Shown here: one piece after another, positions 9,535 to 20,300 of the stretch
Position numbering within the stretch: position 1 is the first letter of the stretch
How the letters are laid out: the number at the start of each line of letters is the position of its first letter
From: Pseudophaeobacter leonis
Lineage (GTDB): Bacteria; Pseudomonadota; Alphaproteobacteria; Rhodobacterales; Rhodobacteraceae
DNA length: 64,000 nucleotides
Assembly (NCBI RefSeq): GCF_002087335.1
Contig: NZ_MWVJ01000015.1
Location: forward strand, 16,135-80,134
Direction of reading: 5' to 3'
Notes under the pieces: model-generated
Databases searched by the model: none
Seen by the model: the letters and a program-made list of their open reading frames with translations, nothing else
What the model was told of the DNA's origin: nothing
Position numbers and translations under genes: made by a program

Positions 9535-10137
9535 ATGGCTTTTGAACTTCCCGATCTTCCTTATGCACATGACGCGCTGGCCGCCAAGGGCATGTCGGCA
9601 GAAACCCTGGAATATCACCACGATCTGCACCACAAGGCCTATGTCGACAACGGCAACAAGCTGATCGCCGGCACCGAGTGGGATGGCAAGTCGCTGGAAG
9701 AGATCATTTCCGGCACCTATGACGCATCCTCGGTGGCGCAAAGCGGTATCTTCAACAACATCTCCCAGCTGTGGAACCACAATCAGTTCTGGGAAATGAT
9801 GGGCCCCGGCGCCAGCGCCATGCCAGGCGATCTGGAAAAGGCTCTGGTTGAGAGCTTTGGCTCGGTTGACGAGTTCAAATCGCAGTTTTCTGCGGCCGGT
9901 GCTGGCCAGTTTGGCTCTGGCTGGGCCTGGCTTGTGAAAAACGCCGATGGCTCTTTGGCTGTGACCAAGACCGAAAACGGCGTGAACCCTCTGTGCTTTA
10001 ACCAGACTGCACTGTTGGGCTGTGATGTATGGGAGCACTCCTATTACATTGATTTCCGCAACAAGCGTCCGGCTTACCTGTCGAACTTCCTCGACAATCT
10101 GGTGAACTGGGAAAACGTCGCCTCGCGCCTCGGCTAA
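9535..10137 (+). CDS. sodB: superoxide dismutase, Fe/Mn type
   Basis: Converts superoxide to oxygen and hydrogen peroxide in the cytoplasm. The 200-residue protein begins MAFELPDLPYAHDALAAKGM, as in iron SODs. Metal ligands are recognisable as His28 in EYHHDLHH, His82 in LWNHNQFW, and the Asp and His of DVWEHSYY near residue 165. ATG at 9535 follows GACAGGGGGCC. The gene is intact and followed by a hairpin at 10167. Confidence 0.97.
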   Translation: MAFELPDLPYAHDALAAKGMSAETLEYHHDLHHKAYVDNGNKLIAGTEWDGKSLEEIISGTYDASSVAQSGIFNNISQLWNHNQFWEMMGPGASAMPGDLEKALVESFGSVDEFKSQFSAAGAGQFGSGWAWLVKNADGSLAVTKTENGVNPLCFNQTALLGCDVWEHSYYIDFRNKRPAYLSNFLDNLVNWENVASRLG

Positions 10138-10166
10138 GGCTGACGGATCAGACAAACTGTTTTTGC

Positions 10167-10192
10167 AACGCCCGGTCCTTGGCCGGGCGTTG
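10167..10192 (+). terminator. hairpin after sodB
   Basis: A ten-base perfect inverted repeat, CAACGCCCGG and CCGGGCGTTG, with a six-base loop sits 30 bases after the sodB stop. There is only a weak T tract, so termination is probable but not certain. Confidence 0.6.
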
Positions 10193-10339
10193 ATCATTTC
10201 AGAACCCGGGCTTTTCTCTGATACGGCCTTTCTTTGACAGGGCTTTCTCAGATACGGCCCGTCTGTGACACGACCTGTCGCTGACACGACCCGTCTTTCA
10301 GCGAATGGCGGTCTCCACAAAAAAGCCAAAGGGGCTACA

Positions 10340-11217
10340 ATGACTGATGCGGCAAAAGGCGTCTGTGCGATGATTGTCGCCTGTACAATGTGGGGGCTGA
10401 CGGGGCTTTTTTACAAGCTGCTGACGCATATCCCGCCGATGCAGGTTTTGTCCCACCGGATTTTGTGGTCAGCGGTTTTTTTCACCTGTGTACTGGCCCT
10501 GCAGGGCCGGTTCAATCTGTTGGCCGGAGTGCTGAGGGACTGGAAACAGGTTCGGGTGCTGGCTTTGGCGACCGCGATGATCTCGGTGAACTGGTTTCTC
10601 TTTATCACCTCGGTGCAGATCGAGCGCGCCACCGAGGCCTCGCTGGGGTACTATATCTTTCCTCTGGTCAGCGTGGTTCTGGGGCGGATCTTTTTTGCCG
10701 AGCAGCTCAGCCGTGCACAGGGCCTCGCCATTGCGCTGGCTGCGACGGCTGTGGTTGTGCTCACCTGGGGGCTGGGGGTGGCGCCGTGGATATCGCTGGT
10801 GCTGGCCTTTAGTTTTGCCTTCTACGGCGTGGTCAAAAAGCGACTTGATCTGGGGCCGGTGGTCTCGGTCACCGCCGAGGTTTTGCTGCTGGCGCCACTT
10901 GCCTTGATCGTGGTCGCCAGCACCGGGTTCAGCGGCTTTCAGGATGTGGGCGCGACATGGGGTTGCTGATGCTGGCAGGTCCGCTGACCGGTGCGCCACT
11001 GATCCTGTTCAGCTATGCAGCCCGCCGGGTTGCCCTGGGCAGTGTCGGGGTGCTTCAGTACATCAACCCAACACTGCAAGCCCTTGTTGCAACGCTGGTT
11101 TTTGGTGAGATCTTTACCCCCTGGCACAGTGCTGCCTTTGTCTTGATCTGGGCCGCCGTGATCGTATTTTCTGTCGGTGCTTGGCGCAAATCACGCCACG
11201 AACCCGGCAAGACCTAG
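10340..11217 (+). CDS. rarD: RarD-like EamA-family permease (one apparent frameshift)
   Basis: Ten-helix inner-membrane permease of the drug/metabolite transporter superfamily, RarD branch; substrate unknown. The N-terminus MTDAAKGVCAMIVACTMWGL leads into the first helix with the typical WGL..FYKLL pattern. The frame breaks near 10955, where one base is missing; the protein then continues LLMLAGPLTGAPLILFSYAA and LGSVGVLQYINPTLQALVAT, typical RarD text, to 11217, giving about 292 residues. ATG 10340 lies after AAAGGGGCTACA; an open extension to 10265 runs through repeated noncoding DNA. Convergent with the LOG-family gene, seven bases apart. Confidence 0.88.
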
Positions 11218-11224
11218 CACCGCT

Positions 11225-11776
11225 TTAGCCGGGTTGGTGGCCAAGGGCCCTCAGTGCCGCCTCGGGGGTGTCGACCCATGTGATGAAACTCTCAAGCGAG
11301 GCGTCGGCAAAGCCCTGCGCCAACATGTGCTGGATGAGGTCGCGCAGCTTGTCCCAGTATCCTTCGACGTTCAGCACGACGATGGGCTTGGCGTGCAGCC
11401 CCAGCTGGCGCCAGGTCAGGGCCTCAAACAGCTCGTCCAGGGAGCCGGGGCCGCCGGGCAGCACAACCACGGCATCCGCATTATAGAGCATCACCTTCTT
11501 GCGCTCGTGCATGGTCTCGGTGATCACATAGGTGTTGAGATCGCTCTTGCCCACTTCGCGCCTGACCAGATGTTCCGGTATAACCCCAAAGGTTTCGCCT
11601 CCGGCCTCTTGCGTGGCGCGCGCGACGACCCCCATGAGGCCAACATCTCCGGCGCCATAGACCAGCCGCAGCCCGCGTGCTGCGAGCATCACTCCGAGGC
11701 TTTTGGCGGCGCTTTCATAGGCGGGCATTGCCCCAGACCGGGATCCGCAATACACACAGACGGATTTTATGCTCAT
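11225..11776 (-). CDS. TIGR00730/LOG-family protein (putative nucleoside monophosphate phosphoribohydrolase)
   Basis: Rossmann-fold protein of the LOG (Lonely Guy) group, whose studied members hydrolyse cytokinin or other nucleoside monophosphates. 183 residues. Landmarks are VCVYCGSRSG at the N-terminus, VYGAGDVGLMG, HERKKVML, and VVLPGGPGSLDELFEAL, which corresponds to the PGGxGTxxE active-site motif. The ATG at 11776 (MSIKSVCVYCG) matches homologue starts; upstream in-frame starts at about 11791 and 11812 would add a short unconserved tail. Confidence 0.9.
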   Translation of the reverse strand: MSIKSVCVYCGSRSGAMPAYESAAKSLGVMLAARGLRLVYGAGDVGLMGVVARATQEAGGETFGVIPEHLVRREVGKSDLNTYVITETMHERKKVMLYNADAVVVLPGGPGSLDELFEALTWRQLGLHAKPIVVLNVEGYWDKLRDLIQHMLAQGFADASLESFITWVDTPEAALRALGHQPG

Positions 11777-11918
11777 GAGGGGGCCTTTCATAGAAATATC
11801 AAGGGGAAACACAACTGGTGTTTTGACCCTTGATAGCGCGATTGATAGGCTGCCTCAACCAGGCGCATAGTGGGATTCCGATGCGGAACCAGATGGCGCG
11901 CTGAAGGGAAGGACGAAG

Positions 11919-14065
11919 ATGGCTGCAACAGGTGGAACAGGCGGGCTTGGGGCTTTGCCGCTGGCAGGTGTTGGAGCGGCAGTTGTCGTGGTTGGTGGTG
12001 CTGTGATGGCCTGGCTGGGCGTTTTCGACAGTGACGATGTGCGCCGGATTGTCGACCGGGAGAGTTCAGAAGAAAGCACGGTTGTGATTTCTCCGTCAGC
12101 GACGAACCCGGTGATCACCGAGGGTCTGTCGCTACAGCCCGACCCGGATGCCAGCGACCCTGCTGACACGAGTGTTACCAGTGACACGGCCAGTGATCCC
12201 GCCAGTGACCCGGCCAGTGATCAGCTCGCGGAGCAAGCCAGTGATGTCGCTGTGACACAGATCCAGCCAGGAGGCGAAACACAGGACGACCAACCGCCTG
12301 CACCGGTGGCGACACCGCAGGTCGCCGCACCACTTGGGCAGGCCGCGGACTCTCAGTCCGCCGAAAACACCGCTGCGGCTGAGGCAAATGCCGACACCGG
12401 TGCAGCTGTGATCGCCACACCAGAGGCAGAAGCGCCCAGTGTTGCGCCGTCTCCAGCTGTGGTGCCTGTCTCGCCCGTTGAACCTGCAGTGACAGATCAA
12501 CAGGTAGCTGCGGCAGATCCGACTGCTGCTCCCGCGACTGGTGATCTGGCGCAGGTCAAAACGGATGACACCAATGCCAGCGTCGAACCTGCCGACACTC
12601 AAACCGCCCAGGCCCAGGATGCCCTGCAGAACGCGCAAGGCCTTGACGCCCCCAGTGCTGCAGAGCCTCGTGTTGCAGAGCCAGCTGTTGCGAAGCCAGC
12701 GCCTGAGACGACAGTGGTTGAGGCCCCAGTTCTTGAGGCTCCAAGGCTTGATCTGGTGCGGGTCGATCCAACCGGACAGACGGTTATTGCCGGACGTGCG
12801 GCGCAGGGTGTGCAGGTTTCCATCCTGCTGGATGGGGAGTTCTGGAAAAGGTCGACGTTCAGCCCGGCGGCGATTTTGTCGCTTTGACCTCGATCCGCCC
12901 CAGTGCCACGGCACGGGTGATCTCGTTGCGGGCCGAGGCCGATGGGCAGCAAAGCCTGTCCGAGAGCAGTTTTATCCTGGCACCCGCGAGCCCGGTGCCC
13001 GCGATGGCCAAGGTGGGAGAGAACCGAGCCACCCGCGAGGCTGGCAGCAGATGCTCTGGCCAGTAATGAGGTCGCCAGTGAAGAGGTGACCGGTAATGAG
13101 GTTTCCAGTGACCCGGTGGGCAGCGCTGCGCAAACCGCGGATGCAGCGCCCAGCAATGATGCACCCCCTGCTGACACCTCTCAGGCCCCCGTTGCAAACA
13201 CCGCAGCAGAGATTGCGGCGGCAAACACCACAACAGCCACAGTCACAGCTGAGGAGCTGGCTCAATCTGCCCCTGCTGCTGCAGAGCAAAGCTCTGATGC
13301 ACCGTCAGATTCTGCGCCTGTTGCCAGCGTTGCCCCTGCGGGTGTCGCCACAGCGTCGCCAAAGGCGACTGCGCCGACGGATGTGGTGCAGGAACCTGAT
13401 ACAAATCTGCGTACTGCTGAGACAACCGACCTGTCCCAGCCGGATGCGACCTTAGCGGGCAGCACTGAGGAGGAGGCCGAGGCGGAGCAGCAACCGGCGC
13501 CCCGGCCAGAGGCCACGCAGGTTGCGGTTTTGCGCGCCGATGCGGATGGCGTGGTGCTGGTGCAGCCCGTCGCCCAACAGCCTCAGGGCAAGGTGGTGCT
13601 GGACACCATCAGCTATATTCTGACAGTGGTGAGGTACAGCTGGCAGGGCGTGCCCGGGCTGATGCACGCGTTTTGGTCTATCTCGACAACGCCGCAGCCG
13701 GGCAGTTTGTTGCCGCAGCCAACGGCAGCTGGAGCGGCGGACTGGAGGCTGTGGTGCCCGGTGTCTACACGCTGCGCCTTGATGAGGTGAACGCCGAAGG
13801 CAAGGTTCTGAGCCGTCTTGAGACACCGTTCAAGCGCGAAGCCCCCGAAGTCCTGCGTCCGCCGGTCACGGATGTGGCCGGGCAGGAGGCCGCCGCGCCT
13901 CTGGTGCGGGCGGTGACGGTGCAAAAGGGCGACACGCTGTGGGCGATCTCGCAAGAGCGCTACGGCAGCGGATTTCTCTATGTCCGGGTCTTTGCCGCCA
14001 ATCAGGATGCCATTCGCAATCCGGATCTGATCTACCCCGGTCAGGTCTTTACCATCCCTGAATAA
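11919..14065 (+). CDS. LysM-domain protein with long Ala/Asp/Pro-rich region (three apparent frameshifts)
   Basis: Envelope protein anticipated to bind peptidoglycan through a C-terminal LysM domain: VQKGDTLWAISQERYGSG, ending LIYPGQVFTIPE (14060). An N-terminal membrane segment (GVGAAVVVVGGAVMAWLGVF) is followed by several hundred residues of low-complexity sequence with repeated ASDP, SNEV and ASEE blocks, and by Ig-like segments (VIAGRAAQGVQVSILLDGE; VQLAGRARADARVLVYLDNA). The reading frame changes near 12850, 13040 and 13613; joined, the gene encodes about 715 residues. ATG 11919 follows GAAGGGAAGGACGAAG. As printed it breaks into three or four fragments. Similar proteins are common in Rhodobacterales. 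Confidence 0.82.
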
Positions 14066-14113
14066 TCTTGCCAGAATAATCTTGCCGGAAGAATTCCGAG
14101 GACCAGACGGCAG

Positions 14114-14136
14114 ACGCGCCCTTTGCGGCGCGTTTT
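14114..14136 (+). terminator. rho-independent terminator after the LysM gene
   Basis: ACGCGCC and GGCGCGT form a seven-pair stem with a six-base loop followed by TTT. It lies about 50 bases after the LysM gene stop and 70 bases before the next ATG. Confidence 0.65.
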
Positions 14137-14206
14137 GCCTTTGGCCACTGGTGTTCATCGCATCAGAGGCCTATCTCTCTATTCCTGAGCCAGGAAAGCG
14201 CGCGCT

Positions 14207-16015
14207 ATGACCCAACCAGAGACTTCTATTGCCAGCGACGAACGTCGCTCTGGCCTGCGCACCCTGCGCCGGATGGGGCCCTATCTGTGGCCTAGCAAAC
14301 ATCTCTGGGTCAAACAACGTGTGGTGCTGGCCATTGCGGTGCTGGTTTTGGCCAAGCTGATCGCGGTCTATACGCCTATGCTCTATAAGGGCGCGGTAGA
14401 CAGCCTTGCTGCCGAAGGCGTGCCGCCCCTGGCCCTGGGCGCGGTTGGGCTCACTGTGGCCTACGGGGTGGCGCGGATCTTTACCACCGGGTTCCAGCAG
14501 CTACGCGATGTTATTTTTGCACCCGTTGGGCAGCGCGCACTACGGCATTTGGCGCTTGAGACCTTTACCCATATTCACCGCCTCTCGATGCGCTATCACA
14601 TCACCCGCAAAACCGGCGGGCTGTCGCGGATCATTGAGCGCGGCGTTAAAGGCGTCGAGTTTCTCCTACGCTTTATGCTGTTTTCCATCGGGCCTCTGGT
14701 GCTGGAACTGGTGCTTGTCGCTATCATCCTGACGGTGCTTTTTGACGCCTGGTATCTGGCAGCTGTTGGCATCACCATCGGGCTCTATGTCTGGTTCACC
14801 TTTGCCATCACCGAATGGCGGGTAAAGCTGCGCCGCGAGATGAACAAGCAAGACACCGATGCCAACCAAAAAGCCATCGACAGCCTGCTCAATTTTGAGA
14901 CGGTGAAATATTTTTGCGCCGAGGCGCGGGAAGCCGCGCGCTATGATGGTGCCATGCGGGCCTATGCCAAAGCGGCGCTTAAGACTGCGTATTCGCTGGC
15001 TTTTTTAAATTTTGGCCAGAGCCTTTTTATCACCACGGGACTGGTGGCCGTTATGGTCATGGCCGCAATGGGTGTCCAAAACGGCGAGTTGACAGTGGGC
15101 GATTTTGTCATGGTCAACGCCTATATGATCCAGATCACCGTGCCTTTGAACTTTCTTGGCACCGTGTACCGCGAGATCCGTCAAAGCCTGGTGGACATGG
15201 GGGAGATGTTCGATCTTTTGGAACAGCCAGCCGATGTGAGCGACGCCAAGGGCGCCAAGGTTTTGCAGGTCACCGGCGGAGAGGTCCGGCTGCAGGATGT
15301 GCGATTTGGCTATGAGAGCGATCGTGAAATTCTAAAGGGCGTGTCAGTGCAGGCCGGTGCCGGGCAAACGCTGGCCATTGTGGGCTCTACCGGGTCGGGG
15401 AAATCGACCATTGGGCGGCTGTTGTTTCGGTTTTACGACGTGACCGGCGGCAGTCTGACCATTGATGGTCAGGATGTGCGCGAGGTGACGCAAGAGAGCC
15501 TGCACGCAGCCATTGGCGTGGTGCCGCAAGATACGGTGCTGTTCAACGATACCATTGGCTACAACATTGGCTATGGCAAAGCCGAGGCCAGCCAGGAGGA
15601 GATCGCGCAGGCGGCGCGGGATGCGCAGATCCACGATTTCATCATCAGCCTGCCACAGGGCTATGACACCCAGGTCGGCGAACGTGGACTGAAACTCTCT
15701 GGTGGTGAAAAGCAGCGGGTGGGGATTGCCCGGACCCTGCTGAAAAATCCGCCAATCCTGCTGCTGGATGAGGCAACCTCGGCGCTGGATACTGACACCG
15801 AACAAGAGATCAAGGATGCGCTGGAGCGCGCCAGCGAGGGCCGCACCGTGCTGACAATTGCGCATCGGCTCTCTACCGTTGCAGAGGCTGACCTCATTGT
15901 GGTGCTGGAACAGGGCGAAGTGGTGGAGCAGGGCAGCCATGAGGCGCTGCTGGCCCGTGACGGGCGCTATGCGCATCTGTGGCAGCGCCAGCAATCGGAT
16001 CAGGCTGTTGCCTGA
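14207..16015 (+). CDS. Atm1-type ABC exporter (fused membrane and ATPase domains)
   Basis: Intact 602-residue half-transporter of the ABCB7/Atm1/HMT1 group, whose bacterial members export glutathione-linked compounds and help with metal tolerance. Residues 1-330 form the six-helix membrane domain, including the group-typical stretch NQKAIDSLLNFETVKYF. The ATPase domain has Walker A GSTGSGKST, the signature LSGGEKQR, Walker B ILLLDEATSALD and the switch histidine in IAHRLS. ATG 14207 follows CAGGAAAGCGCGCT. The short gap to the next gene suggests cotranscription. Confidence 0.93.
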   Translation: MTQPETSIASDERRSGLRTLRRMGPYLWPSKHLWVKQRVVLAIAVLVLAKLIAVYTPMLYKGAVDSLAAEGVPPLALGAVGLTVAYGVARIFTTGFQQLRDVIFAPVGQRALRHLALETFTHIHRLSMRYHITRKTGGLSRIIERGVKGVEFLLRFMLFSIGPLVLELVLVAIILTVLFDAWYLAAVGITIGLYVWFTFAITEWRVKLRREMNKQDTDANQKAIDSLLNFETVKYFCAEAREAARYDGAMRAYAKAALKTAYSLAFLNFGQSLFITTGLVAVMVMAAMGVQNGELTVGDFVMVNAYMIQITVPLNFLGTVYREIRQSLVDMGEMFDLLEQPADVSDAKGAKVLQVTGGEVRLQDVRFGYESDREILKGVSVQAGAGQTLAIVGSTGSGKSTIGRLLFRFYDVTGGSLTIDGQDVREVTQESLHAAIGVVPQDTVLFNDTIGYNIGYGKAEASQEEIAQAARDAQIHDFIISLPQGYDTQVGERGLKLSGGEKQRVGIARTLLKNPPILLLDEATSALDTDTEQEIKDALERASEGRTVLTIAHRLSTVAEADLIVVLEQGEVVEQGSHEALLARDGRYAHLWQRQQSDQAVA

Positions 16016-16063
16016 GGCTAGTTTTCCACAGGAAAAACCCACTGATAAGTGAGGATACAGAGC

Positions 16064-17155
16064 GTGCTGCATTACTTGGCTGTGTTTTTCTTTGTCTGTT
16101 TTGTGCCGCTTTTAACGCTGCTGCCATTGCTCCGAAATGAGTCCTGGTGGGTACGTGGGCTGGAGTTTCCGGCGCTGCAGATCGCCGGTCTGACCTGTGT
16201 GGTGCTGCTGGCCTATCCGGTGGTTTTTGGCTGGCAGGGGGCATGGAATACCGCCGCCATCGGGCTATTGAGCGGCTGCAGTGTTCTGCAACTAAGTCGA
16301 GTTATCCGCTACACGCCCTTGTTTCCAAAGCAGATCCAGACAGCGCGCCAGCTGCGGCCGGACGACCAACTCAGCGTTCTTGTCGTCAATGTCTTGACGC
16401 CCAACAGGACAGCACAGCCCCTGCTTGACCTGATCCGCGCGCGCAAGCCTGACATTGTTCTGGCGGTTGAAACAGATGACTGGTGGCAAACGCAGCTGGA
16501 CAGCATTGGGCCTGAATACGCCTGCCGGGTGAAGCAGCCGCTGGATAACCTCTATGGCATGTCGCTTTTCTCCCGCTTTGAACTGATCGACCCCCGGATT
16601 GCGTATCTGGTCGAGCGGGCGGTGCCCTCGATCCACACCGGGGTGCTATTGCCCTCGGGACACCGGGTTGAGCTGCATTGCCTGCATCCGGCCCCACCCA
16701 GCCCGACCGAGAATGCGACCTCGGCCGAACGGGACGGTGAGCTGTTGCTGGTGGCGAAAACTCTGGATCCGCAAGCGCAACCCACAGTGGTGATGGGGGA
16801 TTTGAATGATGTGCCCTGGTCAGCAACACTTCAGTTGTTTCAAAAGGTTAGCGGGCTGCTTGATCCCCGCATCGGGCGCGGCCTCTACAGCACTTTTCAT
16901 GCAGGATATGCGATGCTGCGCTGGCCGCTGGACCATGTGTTCTGTTCTGGCGATTTCACTTTGGTTTCGCTTGACCGGCTTGACCATATTGGCTCGGATC
17001 ACTTTCCCATTCTGGCGGTTCTTCAGCATACGCCGCGGGCGCAAAACCTGCACCGGGAACCCCGGGGGCGAGCGAGGGGGGGGCAGGGGTGGCGCTGGTT
17101 AAAATCGCCAAGGTTGGCGCCGACGAAGACGCGCTTTTGTAACACGGGTTCGTAA
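16064..17155 (+). CDS. endonuclease/exonuclease/phosphatase-family protein with N-terminal membrane segments
   Basis: EEP-superfamily protein (DNase I-like fold) anchored by three N-terminal hydrophobic helices (residues 1-85). Active-site landmarks are VVNVLTPN, VLAVETDDWW (catalytic Glu), VVMGDLNDVPWS and the closing SDHFPILAVL. Substrate unknown; such genes in alphaproteobacteria are usually annotated only by family. GTG 16064 is chosen because GAGGA lies nine bases upstream; the in-frame GTG at 16049 overlaps that site. The Arg-rich tail after residue 325 looks like a frameshift product near 17057: with one base restored it would end ASEGGAGVALVKIAK and stop at 17142. Confidence 0.82.
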   Translation: MLHYLAVFFFVCFVPLLTLLPLLRNESWWVRGLEFPALQIAGLTCVVLLAYPVVFGWQGAWNTAAIGLLSGCSVLQLSRVIRYTPLFPKQIQTARQLRPDDQLSVLVVNVLTPNRTAQPLLDLIRARKPDIVLAVETDDWWQTQLDSIGPEYACRVKQPLDNLYGMSLFSRFELIDPRIAYLVERAVPSIHTGVLLPSGHRVELHCLHPAPPSPTENATSAERDGELLLVAKTLDPQAQPTVVMGDLNDVPWSATLQLFQKVSGLLDPRIGRGLYSTFHAGYAMLRWPLDHVFCSGDFTLVSLDRLDHIGSDHFPILAVLQHTPRAQNLHREPRGRARGGQGWRWLKSPRLAPTKTRFCNTGS

Positions 17156-17225
17156 CACAGGCGCACTTGATCTCACCGTGAAGACGGTCTGCAAGGCCAG
17201 GACCATAAGGCCAGGTCATGAACTC

Positions 17226-17264
17226 AGTCTTTGCAGGTAGTCTTTGCAGGCAGTCTTTCAGGGC
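17226..17264. repeat. 13-base tandem repeat, three copies
   Basis: AGTCTTTGCAGGT, AGTCTTTGCAGGC and AGTCTTTCAGGGC follow one another in the space between two convergent genes. Noncoding. Confidence 0.8.
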
Positions 17265-17317
17265 AGAGTGCTGTACTCCCCAATGGTCCCCAATGTTCCC
17301 TAGTGGCCCCTGAATGT

Positions 17318-17350
17318 AAAAAAGGCCCCGCCTGCGCGGAGCCTTTTTCT
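17318..17350. terminator. bidirectional rho-independent terminator
   Basis: AAAAAGGCCCCGC and GCGGAGCCTTTTT form a strong stem around CTGC, with A and T runs on both sides. It serves the convergent genes ending at 17155 (plus) and 17368 (minus). Confidence 0.85.
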
Positions 17351-17367
17351 TTTTGATATCAACAGCA

Positions 17368-20300
17368 TTACTCGGCTGCGCGCAGCGATCTGTTACCCTG
17401 ATTGCTCCGGGAGCTTGCTGAGTTTTTCGCAGGGCTTGCAGTATTTTCACTGTCCAATTCATCCCAGAGGATTTCACTGGTGGGGAGCCGGCGCGCCTTT
17501 TTGGCAAGGCGCATGTCCTGGGCAATCCGGCTGGAGCGTCCGCCTGTAATGCGCGCCAGCAGCCGTCCCATCCAGCTCAGATAGGTCGAGAGCAAAACCC
17601 GGATCGACAAAAGCGAGGGCGTCCCCCCCAGGGTGAGGACGGTTGCAATGCCCAGGCCAAAGACCACGGCGGTTGCCAATTGCTTCCACCAGAGCGCGGT
17701 CGGGCTGTCGATGGAGTAGCCACCGCCGATGAAGTCCAGGCTGATGCCGAACATCATAGGTGCCAGGCCGGCCATCGTCGTGACAGTGGTGAGCAAGACC
17801 GGACGGATCCGGGCCTCGGCGGTGCGAATGATGGCCTCGATCCGGGGCATATGCTGACTGAATTCCTGATAGGTATCAATCAGAACAATGTTGTTGTTCA
17901 CCACAATCCCCGCCAGAGCCACGATGCCGGTCCCGGTCATGATGATCGAAAACGGCTGTTGCATCACCATCATCCCAATCAGCACGCCCGTGGTGGACAG
18001 CACCACCGCAAGCAGCACCAGAACCGCATTGTAAAATGAGTTGAACTGCGCCAGCAGGATCACAAACATCAGCGCCAGTGCCCCGGCAAAGGCCTTGGAC
18101 AGGAAGGCTCCGGATTCAGCCTGTTCATCCTGATCGCCGGTCCATTCCCAAGCGACAGCCCGGTTCAGTGGCTCGGTCTCCAGCCATTTTGTGATCTCTC
18201 CAATGCGCTCGTTGGCATTGACAGGCGAGATTTTTGCCCCGCTTGCAAGAGCATCCTGCACGGCTTTTGGGGTCTCGGCCTCGACCAGCTGATACAGGGT
18301 GTAGTCCACGCCGTTGGCGCCGCTAAAGAAGATCTCTTGTGTCGGGGTCAGCCCCTCGGGAACCGCCTTGAGGAAGGCCAGTGTCACCTCATCCTCAGCA
18401 GTCGAGCCCGCCTGCACAATCCGGTGAAGGCCGGGTTCCACATCGGCCTTGACGTCATAGTAGCGTTCCTGGTCGACACGGCTGATTTGCGCCAGTTTCG
18501 GCACGGGCTTGCGCGTGATAAAGTTGGACAAGGGCACCAGCCCATCCGAGGTACGAACCTTGAGCGTGTCCAGCGTGGCCAGCACCCGGTCCTCATTTGG
18601 CAGGCGCACCCGGATTTCGATCTCTTCGTCAGAGCTGTCGACGCGCATGGTGTCGAGCAAAATACCACGGGTCACCAGCTGTACCATCGCTCCAACCGTC
18701 GCGACATCGGCGCCGTAACGGCCTGCTTTTTCCACATCGACGTCGATCTGCCAGTCAATGCCGGGCAGTGGCAGGCTGTCTTCGATCAGAGTGAGGCCGG
18801 GGGTTACGTCGAACCTGGCGCGGGCGGTCAGAGTGGCCTCTGTGAGGGCCTCCCAGCTGTCGCCGCGAATGCGCAGGTGGATGGGTTTGCCGGAGCCGGG
18901 TCCCTGTTCCAGCGCGTTGATCTCAACAAAGAATCCGGGGATTTTTGCCAGTTCAGTATTGATCTCTTCGATCACTGTATTGCCGTCGAACTTTGTCGCG
19001 GTGATTTCGCGGCTCAGGAGGCCAAAGAACCAGGTCTCGGTCTGGGTCGGGCGATCCTCCCAGGGGATGATTTCAAACTGAACCTGTCCCACGGTATCGG
19101 CGGGCGACTGGGTGTTGCTTGGGCCTCCGGTATCAAGCCCGCCTTCGCCGGCAAAGGAAAACACGTTGATCACCGCAGGATGCGCCAGAATAACCTGTTC
19201 GGCCTGTTGCACCATCAGATCCTGTTCCGTGAGGCTGAGGTTGCCGCGGGCGCGCACATAGGCGGTTGCCTGTTCAGGTTCGGATTCAACAAAAAATTCA
19301 ACACCATAGTTGTTATCGCCAAACATGGTAAAGACCGTGCTGATGCCAATGGCAACGGCGGCCAGAGTGACGATCGGCATGTCCGGGTTTCCGGCGATGA
19401 ATTTGATCACATAGCCAAAGGCGGTGTGATGATAGCCCGCCTCGACGCTGCGTTCTTTGCGGGTGAATTTGGTCGCGCCTAGGGTGATCGAGGCGGCAAA
19501 GGCCGAAGCAATGAAGACCAAGCCGCCGAAAGCCAGGCCAACCTGCGGCGCTGTGCCGTCGGGCAGCAGGTAGCCCGCGTTGAGCATCTGCATGGCCCCT
19601 GCAAACATGCCCCAGAGGGACGGCGGCACCAGCAGGGCCCGCAGCCACCAGGGCGCAATCGCGCGCAGCCCGTCAGAGGTATGTTCAAACACCCGGCTGA
19701 TACGGCCAGACAGGCCACCCATGACCGGCAGGTAGATCAGCGCCACAACTAGCGAGGCGGACAGCACAAAGATCAGCGTGACAGGCAGCATGCCCATGAA
19801 TTGGCCGGGAACACCTGGCCAGAACAGCATGGGCAAAAAGGCACAAAGAGTTGTCGCGGTGGACGACACAATCGGCCAGAACATTCGCTGGGCCGCCTCA
19901 ACATAGGCATGCATCGGGCCTGTGCCCTCACTGATGCGTTTATCGGCGTATTCCACCACCACGATGGCGCCATCCACCAGCATGCCGACCGCCAGGATCA
20001 GGCCGAACATCACGATGTTCGAGATCGAAACACCCAGCAGGGCCAGGAACGCAAAGCACAGCAAAAATGAGGTCGGAATGGCAAACCCCACCAACAGGGC
20101 GGCACGACTGCCCAGCGAGGCCAGAACCACGATCATCACCAGCGCCACGGCCGTCAGCACAGAGCCCTCAAGCTGACCCACCATCGAGCCGACAACCCGG
20201 CTCTGGTCGTTGGAGGTGCCCAGCGTGACCGAGGCCTGCAGTTCAGCGGGCCATTTGGCCTTGGCCTCCTCAAGCGTCTCTTTGACCAGATCTACCGTGT

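Noticed and set aside
8725..10329. 534-codon minus-strand frame
   Set aside because: Only the last part is real (FkbM methyltransferase). The rest runs antisense through sodB, which is clearly a gene on the plus strand.
17058..17155. Arg-rich C-terminal tail of the EEP-family protein as a new domain
   Set aside because: The tail follows a G-rich stretch; one restored base gives a normal acidic/hydrophobic ending, so the tail is probably an artefact.
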